Part shown: positions 1 to 8,001 of the stretch, piece after piece
Position numbering within the stretch: position 1 is the stretch's first letter
Layout: each line of letters starts with the position of its first letter
Origin: Verrucomicrobiota bacterium
GTDB taxonomy: Bacteria > Verrucomicrobiota > Verrucomicrobiia > Opitutales > Intestinicryptomonadaceae
Direction: 5' to 3'
Length of the DNA: 64,000 nt
NCBI GenBank assembly: GCA_023450935.1
Contig: JAEXGH010000032.1
Coordinates: forward strand, 97,410-161,409
Translations under genes and position numbers: made by a program
The notes under the pieces: generated by a model
Database searches by the model: none
What the model saw: only the letters and a program-made list of their open reading frames with translations
What the model was told of the DNA's origin: nothing

Positions 1-2
1 CT

Positions 3-266
3 CTCGGGCAGCTCGGCGTGCTGTATTTGCTTGTAAGCGGCAATCCCGAAATAGGCGGGAGGGTAGATTCGTCGAAAATCTATTTCATCTCCGCCGACGG
101 CTGCCGCTGCCAGCGCGTATGCCGCCCGGGGGACGTTTTCAAAGTCAGGGTGAAAGTTCAAAAACTGCGCCTGCCCGTTGCGAGATTTTCGGCGGTTATG
201 TCTGTTGACGGACAAAAAGCCGCCTCGGCGGAATCGTTGACTTTAACATTCGACATCTTAAAATAA
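3..266 (+). CDS. FabZ/FabA-like 3-hydroxyacyl-ACP dehydratase, C-terminal part (5' cut by window edge)
   Basis: The reading frame is open from base 3 to the stop at 264-266, so the gene starts outside the window and the GTG at 18 is not its start. The visible 87 residues match the second half of a hotdog-fold acyl-ACP dehydratase: a hydrophobic helix (GQLGVLYLLVSG), a strand (SSKIYFISAD), the family hallmark RPGDVFKVRVKV and a final VDGQKAASAE strand. The catalytic His and Glu lie in the missing half. It ends one base before the ketosynthase gene, so the two probably act in the same fatty-acyl elongation cycle (dehydration after condensation and reduction). Whether it serves bulk fatty acids or a specialised lipid cannot be told. 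Confidence 0.75.
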   Translation, partial: LGQLGVLYLLVSGNPEIGGRVDSSKIYFISADGCRCQRVCRPGDVFKVRVKVQKLRLPVARFSAVMSVDGQKAASAESLTLTFDILK

Positions 267-267
267 C

Positions 268-1521
268 ATGAACAACGTTGTAATTACAGGACTCGGTTTT
301 ATCACAAGCATAGGCAACAACTACCAAAGCGTTAAGGACTCGCTTGTAAACCTCAAAAACGGCATAGAACTTTACGAACCATTCGCCGACCCCTCCATTC
401 CCGCCAAATGCGTGGGAACTGTCAAGGGCTTTTCCGTTTCAAGCTGCGATCAGGAAGACTGGACGTATCCGCCCGAATACAGGGTTCGGCGCGACGTTTT
501 GCGCGGTTTTTCGCCAAACTGCCTGTTCGCCTACTGCGCAATGAAACAGGCTATAGCCGACGCAAACCTTTCAGAGGAGGAGGTTTCCAACACCGACACC
601 GGTCTTTATACGGCTTCGGCGGGTTCGGTCGGAATGCTCTACCACAATATGCAAAGGCTCGACACTGTGGGGGCTAACCGCGTAAACCCGTTCGGGATTG
701 TCTCGTCCATTGCGGGGACGCTTTCGTTCAACCTCGTTTCGGCGTTCAAGATAAAGGGCGCAAGCTGCGGATTCGCCTCGGCGTGCGCAAGCAGCTCGCA
801 CGCGCTCGGGTTCGCGGTGGACGAAATCAGAAGCGGACGCCAGAAGAGAATGTTTGTCGCGGGCGCGGAGGACGGCGACTATCGAACCCTCCTGCCCTTT
901 GCGGGCATGCGCGCGCTCAGCGTCAACCCCGATCCTGAAACGGCGTCCAGACCATTCGACAAAAACAGAAACGGATTTGTCGGCTGCGGCGGCGGCGTTG
1001 TAATGGTGGTTGAGGACGAACAAACCGCCCTTGCCCGCGGCGCGAAAATCTACGCGCGCATCGCCGGATGGGGACAGGCGAGCGACGGCTACAACGTTGC
1101 AATTCCTCACCCCGAAGGCGACGGCGTTGTCCACGCGCTGCAGTTCGCCCTCAAAGACGCAAACTTGCGCCCCGAAGACGTGGAATACATCAACGCCCAC
1201 GCGACCTCCACACCCATCGGCGACAAAGCCGAGTTGAAGGCAATCAAAAAAGTTTTCGGCGAAAACGCAAAAACGCCAATCAGCAGCACGAAGGCGATTA
1301 CGGGGCACGGGCTGTCGCTTGCAGGCGTAATGGAGGCGGCCTTCTGCGCAATGGCAATGCACGAGGGCTTCACCCCCGGTTCGGCGCACATTTCCGAACT
1401 CGACGAAGAGGCGCAGTCGCTCAACATTATAACCAAAACGCTCGACCGCGCCCCGAAAGTTGCGCTGTCGCTAAGCAGCGGGTTCGGCGGAGCGAACACG
1501 GCTATTTTCTTCGAAAAATGA
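268..1521 (+). CDS. fabF: beta-ketoacyl-ACP synthase (KAS I/II type)
   Basis: 417 residues, the usual length for FabB/FabF. The Cys-His-His triad of condensing enzymes is complete: Cys173 in FASACASSSHALG, His311 in INAHATSTPIGD and His347 in KAITGHGLS. A glycine-rich C-terminal loop (SSGFGGANTAIFF) closes the fold. It condenses malonyl-ACP with an acyl-ACP in the cytoplasm. The motif around His311 reads AHATSTP rather than the common THGTSTP, a mild divergence. The gene sits between a hotdog dehydratase and waaA; its stop overlaps the waaA start (ATGA), so the three are co-transcribed. Assignment to KAS I or II is not possible from sequence alone. Confidence 0.9.
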   Translation: MNNVVITGLGFITSIGNNYQSVKDSLVNLKNGIELYEPFADPSIPAKCVGTVKGFSVSSCDQEDWTYPPEYRVRRDVLRGFSPNCLFAYCAMKQAIADANLSEEEVSNTDTGLYTASAGSVGMLYHNMQRLDTVGANRVNPFGIVSSIAGTLSFNLVSAFKIKGASCGFASACASSSHALGFAVDEIRSGRQKRMFVAGAEDGDYRTLLPFAGMRALSVNPDPETASRPFDKNRNGFVGCGGGVVMVVEDEQTALARGAKIYARIAGWGQASDGYNVAIPHPEGDGVVHALQFALKDANLRPEDVEYINAHATSTPIGDKAELKAIKKVFGENAKTPISSTKAITGHGLSLAGVMEAAFCAMAMHEGFTPGSAHISELDEEAQSLNIITKTLDRAPKVALSLSSGFGGANTAIFFEK

Positions 1522-2789
1522 TTTGGCTTTATAGACTGCTTTTTCTGCCCGCGTTTTTGGCTATGTTTCCATATTACGCCCTGCGAATGATTCGCCGCGG
1601 CGGCTACGCGAAAGATTTCTCCCGAAGGCTCGGCTTTACGCCGAAACTTTCCCCGAAGGCCGCGGGCAAAAAGCGCATTTGGCTGCAGGCGGTGAGCGTG
1701 GGCGAAGTCGAGGCGGTTATGCCCCTTGTAAAGAAACTCAACGCGACGGAACGCTACGAAATCGCCTTCACGACAACCACAAGCACCGCCTACGCGCTGC
1801 TAAACGGCAAATACGCCGCCGACTGCTTTTGGAAGTCGGTTTTCCCGATTGATTTCTGGCCGTTCAGCGCGGCGACTTGGCGCGCCATAAATCCCGATTT
1901 GATTGTTCTGATGGAGGGCGAAGTCTGGCCCGAGCACCTCCATCAGGCGACGGCGCGCGGCGTTCCCGCAATACTCGTGAACGCGCGACTTTCCGACAGA
2001 AGCTTCGGCAGATACTCGAAAGTCGCGGCGGTTGCGAAGAGAATGTTCGCGCCGTTTGCCGAAATTTGCGTTTCCAACGAAGCCGATATGGAGCGTTTTG
2101 CAAAGCTCGGCGTCCCTCCCCAAAAAATGACGCTCACGGGCAACATCAAGTTCGATACTCCCACGGTTGGAGTCTCGGCCGAAGAAAAGCTATCGCTTAG
2201 GCGCGGACTCGGATTCGCGCCCGATTCGTTTGTGCTGCTGGGTTCTTCCACTTGGAGCGGCGAGGAAAAAATGCTTGTCGGCGCGCTCGAGAAAATCCGC
2301 GCCGCGGGAATCGACTGCCGCCTGCTGCTTGTTCCGCGCCACGCCGAACGCCGCGCAGAAGTAAAGCGCGATATCTCGGCACTCCCGCATTGCGTGCGCA
2401 CCGAGCAAAAAACGGCGGCGGCGGGCAACCTCGTATACCTTGCCGACACTACGGGCGAACTCAGAATGTGGACGGCCATTTCCGACTTGGCGTTCGTGGG
2501 CAAAAGCCTGTTCGACCACGACGGCGGACAGTCGCCCATCGACGCGGCTGCGGCGGGCGTGCCTATTGTCTACGGCGACAATATGACCAATTTCAAGCTG
2601 GTGTGCAAAAAGCTCGAAGCCGCCGGCGCGGCGCGCAGGGTGTTTTCGCCCGAAGAGGCAATAAATGCGCTCGCGGAGCTTGCCAAGTCGCCCGAAAAGC
2701 GCGCGAAGATGTCGGAAAGCGGCAAACGCTGGCACGCCGAAAATGAGGGCGCGACACGTAAAACGCTCGAAATAATAGAACGTTTTTAA
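1518..2789 (+). CDS. waaA: 3-deoxy-D-manno-octulosonic acid (Kdo) transferase
   Basis: 423 residues, matching the GT30 family. The ATG at 1518 overlaps the fabF stop; upstream in-frame codons lie inside fabF and are not used. An N-terminal hydrophobic anchor (LYRLLFLPAFLAMFPYYAL) is followed by the glycosyltransferase B fold: WLQAVSVGEVEAV, TTTTSTAYALL, VFPIDFWPF, LMEGEVWPEHL, and a C-terminal nucleotide-sugar site FVGKSLFDHDGGQSPIDAA. It adds Kdo from CMP-Kdo to lipid IVA at the inner face of the inner membrane, so the organism makes lipopolysaccharide. How many Kdo units it adds cannot be predicted. Confidence 0.92.
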   Translation: MIWLYRLLFLPAFLAMFPYYALRMIRRGGYAKDFSRRLGFTPKLSPKAAGKKRIWLQAVSVGEVEAVMPLVKKLNATERYEIAFTTTTSTAYALLNGKYAADCFWKSVFPIDFWPFSAATWRAINPDLIVLMEGEVWPEHLHQATARGVPAILVNARLSDRSFGRYSKVAAVAKRMFAPFAEICVSNEADMERFAKLGVPPQKMTLTGNIKFDTPTVGVSAEEKLSLRRGLGFAPDSFVLLGSSTWSGEEKMLVGALEKIRAAGIDCRLLLVPRHAERRAEVKRDISALPHCVRTEQKTAAAGNLVYLADTTGELRMWTAISDLAFVGKSLFDHDGGQSPIDAAAAGVPIVYGDNMTNFKLVCKKLEAAGAARRVFSPEEAINALAELAKSPEKRAKMSESGKRWHAENEGATRKTLEIIERF

Positions 2790-2862
2790 CGCGGCAAATC
2801 GGGCGAATTCGGAGAATCAGGACAAGGAGTAAAGCTGCAGGGAGGGAAGCTTCTCCCCGCGC

Positions 2863-3372
2863 CTAAAATTTGAAGCAAATGCGGCGGTCTCCCACGAGAA
2901 GATAAAGCCTGCGCCCGTCAAGTTCGAGCATTGCCTCGCTTCCGACGGGAACGGAATCGGCGGCGACAACGCGGACATCGCCGCGCAAAACAAGCGTGTT
3001 AAGCGGCGTTAAAACGGCGCGTTCGCTCCTGAACGAAATTGCGCTTTTGCGCCCTTTGATTGTGAGCTCAAACGGCGACGCCGAAAGCGAAAACGGAATT
3101 TTCGTCCGCGCGTAGCCGAGCTCCCGCTCTGTCAAATTGGCGGCGAAAACGGTAATTTTGAGGTTTTCAAATTCGAGCGATTTCGGCACTGCAACTTTGA
3201 AGACCTTTGCGTATTCGCGGACACTCCACGCCGAATAGGCAATGCGGAACGCCGCCCCGCGTTCGGAAAGGAACGTTTTGTCCATTCGGTCGTCGAACAT
3301 TGAAACGTCGAACGCCGCGCACGCGCGCGCCGCCGACAACGCAAACAACAAAACTGCCGCAAGTATTTTCAT
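2863..3372 (-). CDS. exported protein of unknown function
   Basis: 169 residues when read from the ATG at 3372, which gives a clean signal peptide (MKILAAVLLFALSAARACA, cleaved near CAA-FDV). The longer in-frame extension runs into the end of fabD and has no signal at its front. The mature part is short, rich in beta-strand-like alternation and has no motif I recognise. It is the last gene of the transporter-fabD operon (44 bases after fabD) and faces waaA tail to tail. A periplasmic or envelope accessory role is suggested only by the signal peptide and the neighbours. Confidence 0.6.
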   Translation of the reverse strand: MKILAAVLLFALSAARACAAFDVSMFDDRMDKTFLSERGAAFRIAYSAWSVREYAKVFKVAVPKSLEFENLKITVFAANLTERELGYARTKIPFSLSASPFELTIKGRKSAISFRSERAVLTPLNTLVLRGDVRVVAADSVPVGSEAMLELDGRRLYLLVGDRRICFKF

Positions 3373-3415
3373 AAAAAAACGCGCGCAAACGCCCGTCTGC
3401 GCGCGAAGGCTGATT

Positions 3416-4318
3416 TTAGAAATCTCCGATTTCCGCAAGCGACTTTACCGCGAGTGATTTGTCGATACGCTTGCACATGCCCGCCAAAACGCCTCCTGGG
3501 CCGCATTCGTAAAACTGCTCCACGCCCAAAGCCGCCGAAGCGCGCACGCAGTCTTCCCAGCGAACCGTGCTTGCAACCTGACGAACAAGCATTTTTTTGA
3601 TTTCGTCGGGGTCGGAAACCTCCGCGCCCGTAACGTTCGTAAAAATTTTCACCGACGGCTTTTTGAATTCAATGCCCGCAAGGAATTTTTCAAACTCCAC
3701 TTGCGCGGGCCTCATCAGGCGGCTGTGATACGCGCCCGCAACCTTAAGCGGAACTACAAGCTTGAATTCGCCCCTGTCTTTCGCTGCGGCAACCGCGGCG
3801 GCAACCTTGTCGCTTTCGCCCGAAACGACAACCTGACCGGGGCAGTTGAGGTTTGACATGTCTATGTCAAATTCTTTGCAGTATTCGGCGACTTTCTCGA
3901 CGCTGCCGCCAATGAAACTCGCCATTGCACCGCTGGAGGCGTCGCAGGCAAGCTGCATTAAGCGTCCGCGCTCTTCGACTATTTTCAGACCCTGTTCGAA
4001 AGTGAAAGTCCCCGCGAAAGCGTTGGCGGTAAGCTCTCCCAGCGAAAGCCCTATTGCCGAAACGACGTCGCCGAGCATTCCCTTTTCGCGCAGCACCTCG
4101 ATGACGGCAAAGCCGTGCAGGTAAAGCGCGGGCTGGCAAATATTCGTTTTTGTAAGCTCCTCCGACGGCCCTTCGAAACAGATTTTGGAGAGTTTAAACC
4201 CCAGCGTTTCGTCGGCTCTGTCGAAAAGATTTTTTACGGAGTCGAAGTTTTCGTATAACGTTTTGGCCATTCCGACGCTCTGTGCGCCCTGCCCCGAGAA
4301 CATTACTACTGTTTTCAT
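3416..4318 (-). CDS. fabD: malonyl-CoA:ACP transacylase
   Basis: 300 residues, full length for the family. The opening MFSGQGAQSVGMA, the nucleophile motif GLSLGELTANAFAG (Ser within GLSLG) and GAYHSRLM (catalytic His) are all present. The residue before the nucleophile is Leu instead of the common His; plant-type enzymes also read GLSLGE, so activity is expected. It loads malonyl groups onto ACP for FabF and other condensing enzymes. It is unusual to find it directly downstream of an MCE lipid-transport system, 13 bases after the transporter lipoprotein gene. Confidence 0.93.
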   Translation of the reverse strand: MKTVVMFSGQGAQSVGMAKTLYENFDSVKNLFDRADETLGFKLSKICFEGPSEELTKTNICQPALYLHGFAVIEVLREKGMLGDVVSAIGLSLGELTANAFAGTFTFEQGLKIVEERGRLMQLACDASSGAMASFIGGSVEKVAEYCKEFDIDMSNLNCPGQVVVSGESDKVAAAVAAAKDRGEFKLVVPLKVAGAYHSRLMRPAQVEFEKFLAGIEFKKPSVKIFTNVTGAEVSDPDEIKKMLVRQVASTVRWEDCVRASAALGVEQFYECGPGGVLAGMCKRIDKSLAVKSLAEIGDF

Positions 4319-4331
4319 TTTGCTTCTTTTT

Positions 4332-4919
4332 TTATTTTATCGATTTTGAAATTTCCGCCGAAAGCTCCGCCAAGCATTCCGACACCGCCGCTACATAGCC
4401 CGCGTAGCCCTTCCCCGCACTGCGGCTCACCGCAAAGGAGTGCATTTGAGGCTCGGAGCCGGAAACGGTGGTTATCCAACGCGCGGAGAAGTCGAGTCTG
4501 CCGCCGAGCGTGCCGATACAGTCTCCAATAAAGACGCGCACGTCGCAAAACTTGCGCCCCTTCTGGCGCATAACAACGGGATACTGGTAGACGGCGGCTT
4601 TCGGCATATTTTTTACCATACACCTTTCGATCGTGCGCGCGAACATTCCCTCGGGGGCTTCAACCCACCTGTTGAATTCGGAAATATCGACCGAACCGTC
4701 CGAGTACAGCGTGGCTATTTGCGTGCGCGCCAAATAGCCCGGAAGCGGCGCAAGCAACAGCGAGACTTCGCCGTCGAAGTCCGACACCGCCGGCGACTGC
4801 TTTTCCGAGCTTGTTGTAATGTAAAAGCGCGAAGGGTCTTCGCGCGGGGCGAGAATGTCGCCCAGACAACCGCCGAGCAGCACACAGCAAACCGACAATA
4901 AACAAACTGTTTTTTTCAT
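4332..4919 (-). CDS. ABC-transport auxiliary lipoprotein, PqiC/YmbA type
   Basis: 195 residues with a lipoprotein signal (MKKTVCLLSVCCVLLGGC, lipobox LGGC). The mature part follows the PqiC family pattern: RFYITTSS early, LLLAPLPGYLARTQIATLYSDGSVDISEFNRWVEAPEGMFARTI in three successive motifs, and a variable C-terminal helix. Family members sit on the inner face of the outer membrane and help MCE proteins span the periplasm. It follows the mlaD-like gene by 20 bases in the same operon, as expected. Confidence 0.8.
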   Translation of the reverse strand: MKKTVCLLSVCCVLLGGCLGDILAPREDPSRFYITTSSEKQSPAVSDFDGEVSLLLAPLPGYLARTQIATLYSDGSVDISEFNRWVEAPEGMFARTIERCMVKNMPKAAVYQYPVVMRQKGRKFCDVRVFIGDCIGTLGGRLDFSARWITTVSGSEPQMHSFAVSRSAGKGYAGYVAAVSECLAELSAEISKSIK

Positions 4920-4939
4920 AACAATATTCCTTTTTTAAA

Positions 4940-5917
4940 TCAACGTTCGTGTTGGCGCGCCTTTTTGCCCGTAAGCAGGGAGTTTGGGTTGCGCTGAATG
5001 TAGTCGGCCAAGTTGGAAAACGAATTCGCCGAATTGTTGAGCGAGCGTATGAGAGTTGCAAGCTCGAAATACAGTTTCGAATTAGGCTCTACAAGCGTGT
5101 TTACGTTTGCGGCAAGTTTATCGACGTTGGAGAGCGTTTTGCGCAGGTCGGAGGAAAGTTCGGCGAGGTTTTTGTCGGAGTTTTTCACGAAATCTCCAGC
5201 GCCGCCCACGAGTGTGTTGGCGTTGAGCATAAGTGCGTCGGCGTCGGCAATCATTTTAAGCGTGGCGTCGTTGAGTTTTTCGGCGTCGATTGCCTCCACT
5301 TTCGAATTGAGATTCACAAGCAGCGTGTTTGCGTTCGCAAAGAGCTCTTTGAAGTCTATGCTGGCAATGGACGCGATTGAATCCTGCACTGATTTCACGA
5401 GTTCCGACAGCCCCGACGACACGCTCGGAATACCTATGAAATGCGGGGTTTCGAAAATGGCTATGTCTTTGTCGGGCTTATCGAGGTAATCCAACTCTAT
5501 GTAGAGCATGCCCGTGACAATGCTTTGATACATCAGCTTTGCACGCAGTCCGGCGCGGATTTGCTCCTTCACCCAGTCAACGCCCGATTCCCCCTTGGCG
5601 TCGCGCATGCGGCGTTTGAGGAGGTTGAGATCTATGGAGTAAATGACCGAAACCAAGTCTTCACCCGCGGATTCGTCCTTTTCCGAAATCTTGCCCGATG
5701 CTATTGCGATGCGCTCGACCTTCCCGATTTTCACACCCTTGAATTTCACAGGCGCGCCCACATCAAGCCCGTTTACCGTTTCGGCGAAGCGCGACGCAAA
5801 TATTTGGTCGTCCTCGAAAAATTTCGACGCGCCGAAAACAACCACGGTTATCACCGAAATTAACGCCGCCCCGAGAACGAACATGCCAATCGCCAAAGAA
5901 TTAACGTTGTTTTTCAT
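4940..5917 (-). CDS. MCE-domain lipid-binding protein (MlaD/PqiB-like)
   Basis: 325 residues from the ATG at 5917, just after the end of the ATPase gene (stop 5934-5936); an in-frame GTG at 5947 lies inside that gene and is rejected. One N-terminal membrane helix (LAIGMFVLGAALISVITVVVFG) is followed by a single MCE domain (VNGLDVGAPVKFKGVKIGKVERI) and a long helical tail with repeated asparagine- and leucine-rich stretches, likely a coiled-coil tube. It binds and shuttles phospholipid between membranes. Encoded with its permease, ATPase and lipoprotein. Confidence 0.88.
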   Translation of the reverse strand: MKNNVNSLAIGMFVLGAALISVITVVVFGASKFFEDDQIFASRFAETVNGLDVGAPVKFKGVKIGKVERIAIASGKISEKDESAGEDLVSVIYSIDLNLLKRRMRDAKGESGVDWVKEQIRAGLRAKLMYQSIVTGMLYIELDYLDKPDKDIAIFETPHFIGIPSVSSGLSELVKSVQDSIASIASIDFKELFANANTLLVNLNSKVEAIDAEKLNDATLKMIADADALMLNANTLVGGAGDFVKNSDKNLAELSSDLRKTLSNVDKLAANVNTLVEPNSKLYFELATLIRSLNNSANSFSNLADYIQRNPNSLLTGKKARQHER

Positions 5918-5933
5918 AAATTTTTCTTTGTTT

Positions 5934-6704
5934 TTATTTTTCAACACCTCTGTTCAGAAAAAGCCGCACGTCAACGCCGCCCGACTCGAGCAACTCGCGC
6001 GGACTGCCCACCGCCAACTGGCGTTTCGTTTTTGCGTCTAGAAAAAGCGCGCGGTCTGCTATGTCGAAAATGCTCGCCAATTCGTGCGAAACCACCACCA
6101 CCGTGGCCCCGAGGCAGTCGCGCATCTGCACGATAAGCTCGTCGAGCCTGTGCGACGATACGGGGTCAAGCCCCGCGCTGGGTTCATCGAAGAACAGCAC
6201 CTGCGGGTCGAGGGCAATCGCCCGCGCAAGCCCGGCGCGTTTCGCCATTCCGCCGCTTATTTCCGAAGGGTAGAAACCGCCGAATCCGCGCAGCCCCACA
6301 AGCGACAGTTTCAGGTCCACAACATCGCGCGCTTCGGCAACCGAGATATTTGAAAACTCGAGCAGGGGCAACATAATGTTTTCCGAAAGGCTCATCGAAC
6401 TCCACAGCGCGCCGCCTTGATACAGCACGCCGAACTGCCTGAGCATATCCTGTTTTTCGCGCGCGGAGGCGTCCGAAAAGTTTGCGCCGTTGTAGTAGAT
6501 TGTGCCTTTTGCGGGTCGGAGAAGTCCTATCATATGGCGCAAAAGCGTGCTCTTGCCGCAGCCGCTTCCGCCCATAATGAAAAAGATTTCGCCTTTTTTG
6601 ACGGAGAAATTGATGTCGCGCATGACAACGTAGTCGCCGTATGCCATGGTGAGGTTTTCGACTTTAAAAACGTTTTGCGGGTCTGTTTGCGTATGTGTTT
6701 TCAT
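5934..6704 (-). CDS. MlaF-like ABC transporter ATPase
   Basis: 256 residues from the ATG at 6704, which overlaps the permease stop (ATGA). The longer open frame upstream is a shadow of the permease gene. Walker A GGSGCGKST, Q-loop in VLYQGGALWSSMSLSENI, signature SEISGGMAKRAGLARAIA, Walker B VLFFDEPSAGLDP and the switch His in VVVSHELASIF are all intact. The signature SGGM(A/R)KR is characteristic of MlaF-type lipid transporters. It powers the MlaE-like permease encoded just upstream. Confidence 0.93.
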   Translation of the reverse strand: MKTHTQTDPQNVFKVENLTMAYGDYVVMRDINFSVKKGEIFFIMGGSGCGKSTLLRHMIGLLRPAKGTIYYNGANFSDASAREKQDMLRQFGVLYQGGALWSSMSLSENIMLPLLEFSNISVAEARDVVDLKLSLVGLRGFGGFYPSEISGGMAKRAGLARAIALDPQVLFFDEPSAGLDPVSSHRLDELIVQMRDCLGATVVVVSHELASIFDIADRALFLDAKTKRQLAVGSPRELLESGGVDVRLFLNRGVEK

Positions 6705-7846
6705 ATGTCGAAAATCGTAAATATTACCGCGAAAACCGCGTCGGCTACGATAATCCAAGTTATGCTTTGGACAACGCTCGAAGTTGTCGCCCTGCCGACG
6801 CCGCTTGAGGAATTTTCGCACGCCATTCCCATTCTGCAGCCCACGCACGCAACTATTATTCCGTAGACTACGCTTTTGCCAACCCCCGTGCAGAGCTGGA
6901 CTATGTTCAACGCCAACGCCGTTCTGTTCATATACTGTTCATAGCTGATGTCGAACATTCCGACGCCTATGACAAGCCCTCCGAACATTCCGATAACGTC
7001 GGCGAACACGGTAAGCAGAGGGAACATGCACACCAACGCCACAATGCGCGGAAGCACAAGAAATTCTATCGGCGAAATTCCGAACGTGCGCAATGCCGAA
7101 ATTTCCTCGTTGACTTTCATCGACCCCAACTCCGCCGCGAACGCCGCGCCCGTGCGCCCGCTCATCACAATGCCTACCATCATCGCGCCCATTTCCCGAA
7201 CCATTGCAATACCGACCAAATCCGCCACGAAAATCTCCGACCCGTATTTCGCCAACTGTATCGCGCCCACAAACGCCAGAATCAACCCCACCAAAAAGCT
7301 GATTAGCGCGACAATCGGCAACGCTTCGGGCCCCGCCTTCTGGACTATCGAAAGCAAATCTATGCGCCTAAAGCGCGCGCGCCCCGCAAGCATTTTGCAG
7401 AAGGCAATGGTTATGTCGCCGACAAAGGAAACGGTGTCCAAAACATACTCCACGGCGTTGATTGTTCCGTGGCCGACTCTATTTATGAAATTTGAGCTGG
7501 AGGGCGTTTTTTGCGTGTTTGCCGACGGCACCGCCGTTGCAAGCTCAAGCATTGCGCGTATGCCGTCGGGAAGCGTCTGGAAATCGACCCGTGCGCCGAT
7601 TGAACGCGCAGTGATGGCAAGTTTCAAAATCAGGCTGATAAGAGAGGAATCGTATTGCCCCAGCGCGGAATATTCAAACGACATCTTTGCGAACGTTTCG
7701 GGAAGGGATTTTTCGATATCGCCGAAAAGCGTGTGCGCGCCGCCTATGTGCCAGTCGCCCGAAAGCGAGACTTCGACCGCGCCCGCCGACGCGCATATTT
7801 GCGCGCGCCCCGCGATTCCGTCCGATTTTGTTTTGCCGAAAACCAT
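6701..7846 (-). CDS. MlaE-like lipid ABC permease with N-terminal STAS-like domain
   Basis: 381 residues from the ATG at 7846; a TTG five codons upstream is the alternative. Residues 1-110 look like a STAS domain (VEVSLSGDWHIGG, EYSALGQYDSSLISLI), as a covalent version of MlaB, which is a separate protein in E. coli. Residues 125 to the end form the MlaE permease: VGHGTINAVEYVLDT, several membrane helices, and the coupling segment MVREMGAMMVGIVMSGRTGAAFAAELGSMKVNEEI. First gene of the transporter operon. The fusion links ATPase control to the permease itself. Confidence 0.9.
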   Translation of the reverse strand: MVFGKTKSDGIAGRAQICASAGAVEVSLSGDWHIGGAHTLFGDIEKSLPETFAKMSFEYSALGQYDSSLISLILKLAITARSIGARVDFQTLPDGIRAMLELATAVPSANTQKTPSSSNFINRVGHGTINAVEYVLDTVSFVGDITIAFCKMLAGRARFRRIDLLSIVQKAGPEALPIVALISFLVGLILAFVGAIQLAKYGSEIFVADLVGIAMVREMGAMMVGIVMSGRTGAAFAAELGSMKVNEEISALRTFGISPIEFLVLPRIVALVCMFPLLTVFADVIGMFGGLVIGVGMFDISYEQYMNRTALALNIVQLCTGVGKSVVYGIIVACVGCRMGMACENSSSGVGRATTSSVVQSITWIIVADAVFAVIFTIFDI

Positions 7847-7890
7847 AAAAATATTGTGCAATAAAATAACAATATGCGTTCAGACGCAAC

Positions 7891-7920
7891 AAAAAAAGCC
7901 GCCCTCCGAAATCTGCGGCT
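7891..7920 (-). terminator. rho-independent terminator-like hairpin
   Basis: On the minus strand an AGCCGC...GCGGCT stem with a 12-base loop is followed by a run of seven T. It is the second of two such hairpins between the oxidoreductase gene and the transporter operon, so read-through between the two units should be low. Confidence 0.5.
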
Positions 7921-7946
7921 CGTCGGAGCTATCGGCAAAAATGCGC

Positions 7947-7975
7947 AAAAAAAAAGCGCGCCGTTTCCGACGCGC
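7947..7975 (-). terminator. rho-independent terminator after the oxidoreductase gene
   Basis: On the minus strand GCGCGTCG, a GAAA tetraloop and CGGCGCGC form an 8-bp stem with one G-U pair, followed by nine T. It lies 27 bases past the oxidoreductase stop codon. Confidence 0.85.
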
Positions 7976-8001
7976 CGCGAAATATATACGCAAATTCGCA
8001 A

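Noticed and set aside
571..1389. Long open frame on the minus strand inside fabF
   Set aside because: Antisense shadow in GC-rich codon-biased DNA; no family motifs and the sense gene is certain. The same applies to many other long opposite-strand frames, for example 6948-8087, 14569-15357 and 42512-43267.
1068..1517. Extension of the waaA frame upstream into fabF
   Set aside because: It lies inside the ketosynthase gene and has no homology to the transferase; the ATG at 1518 in the ATGA overlap is the natural start.
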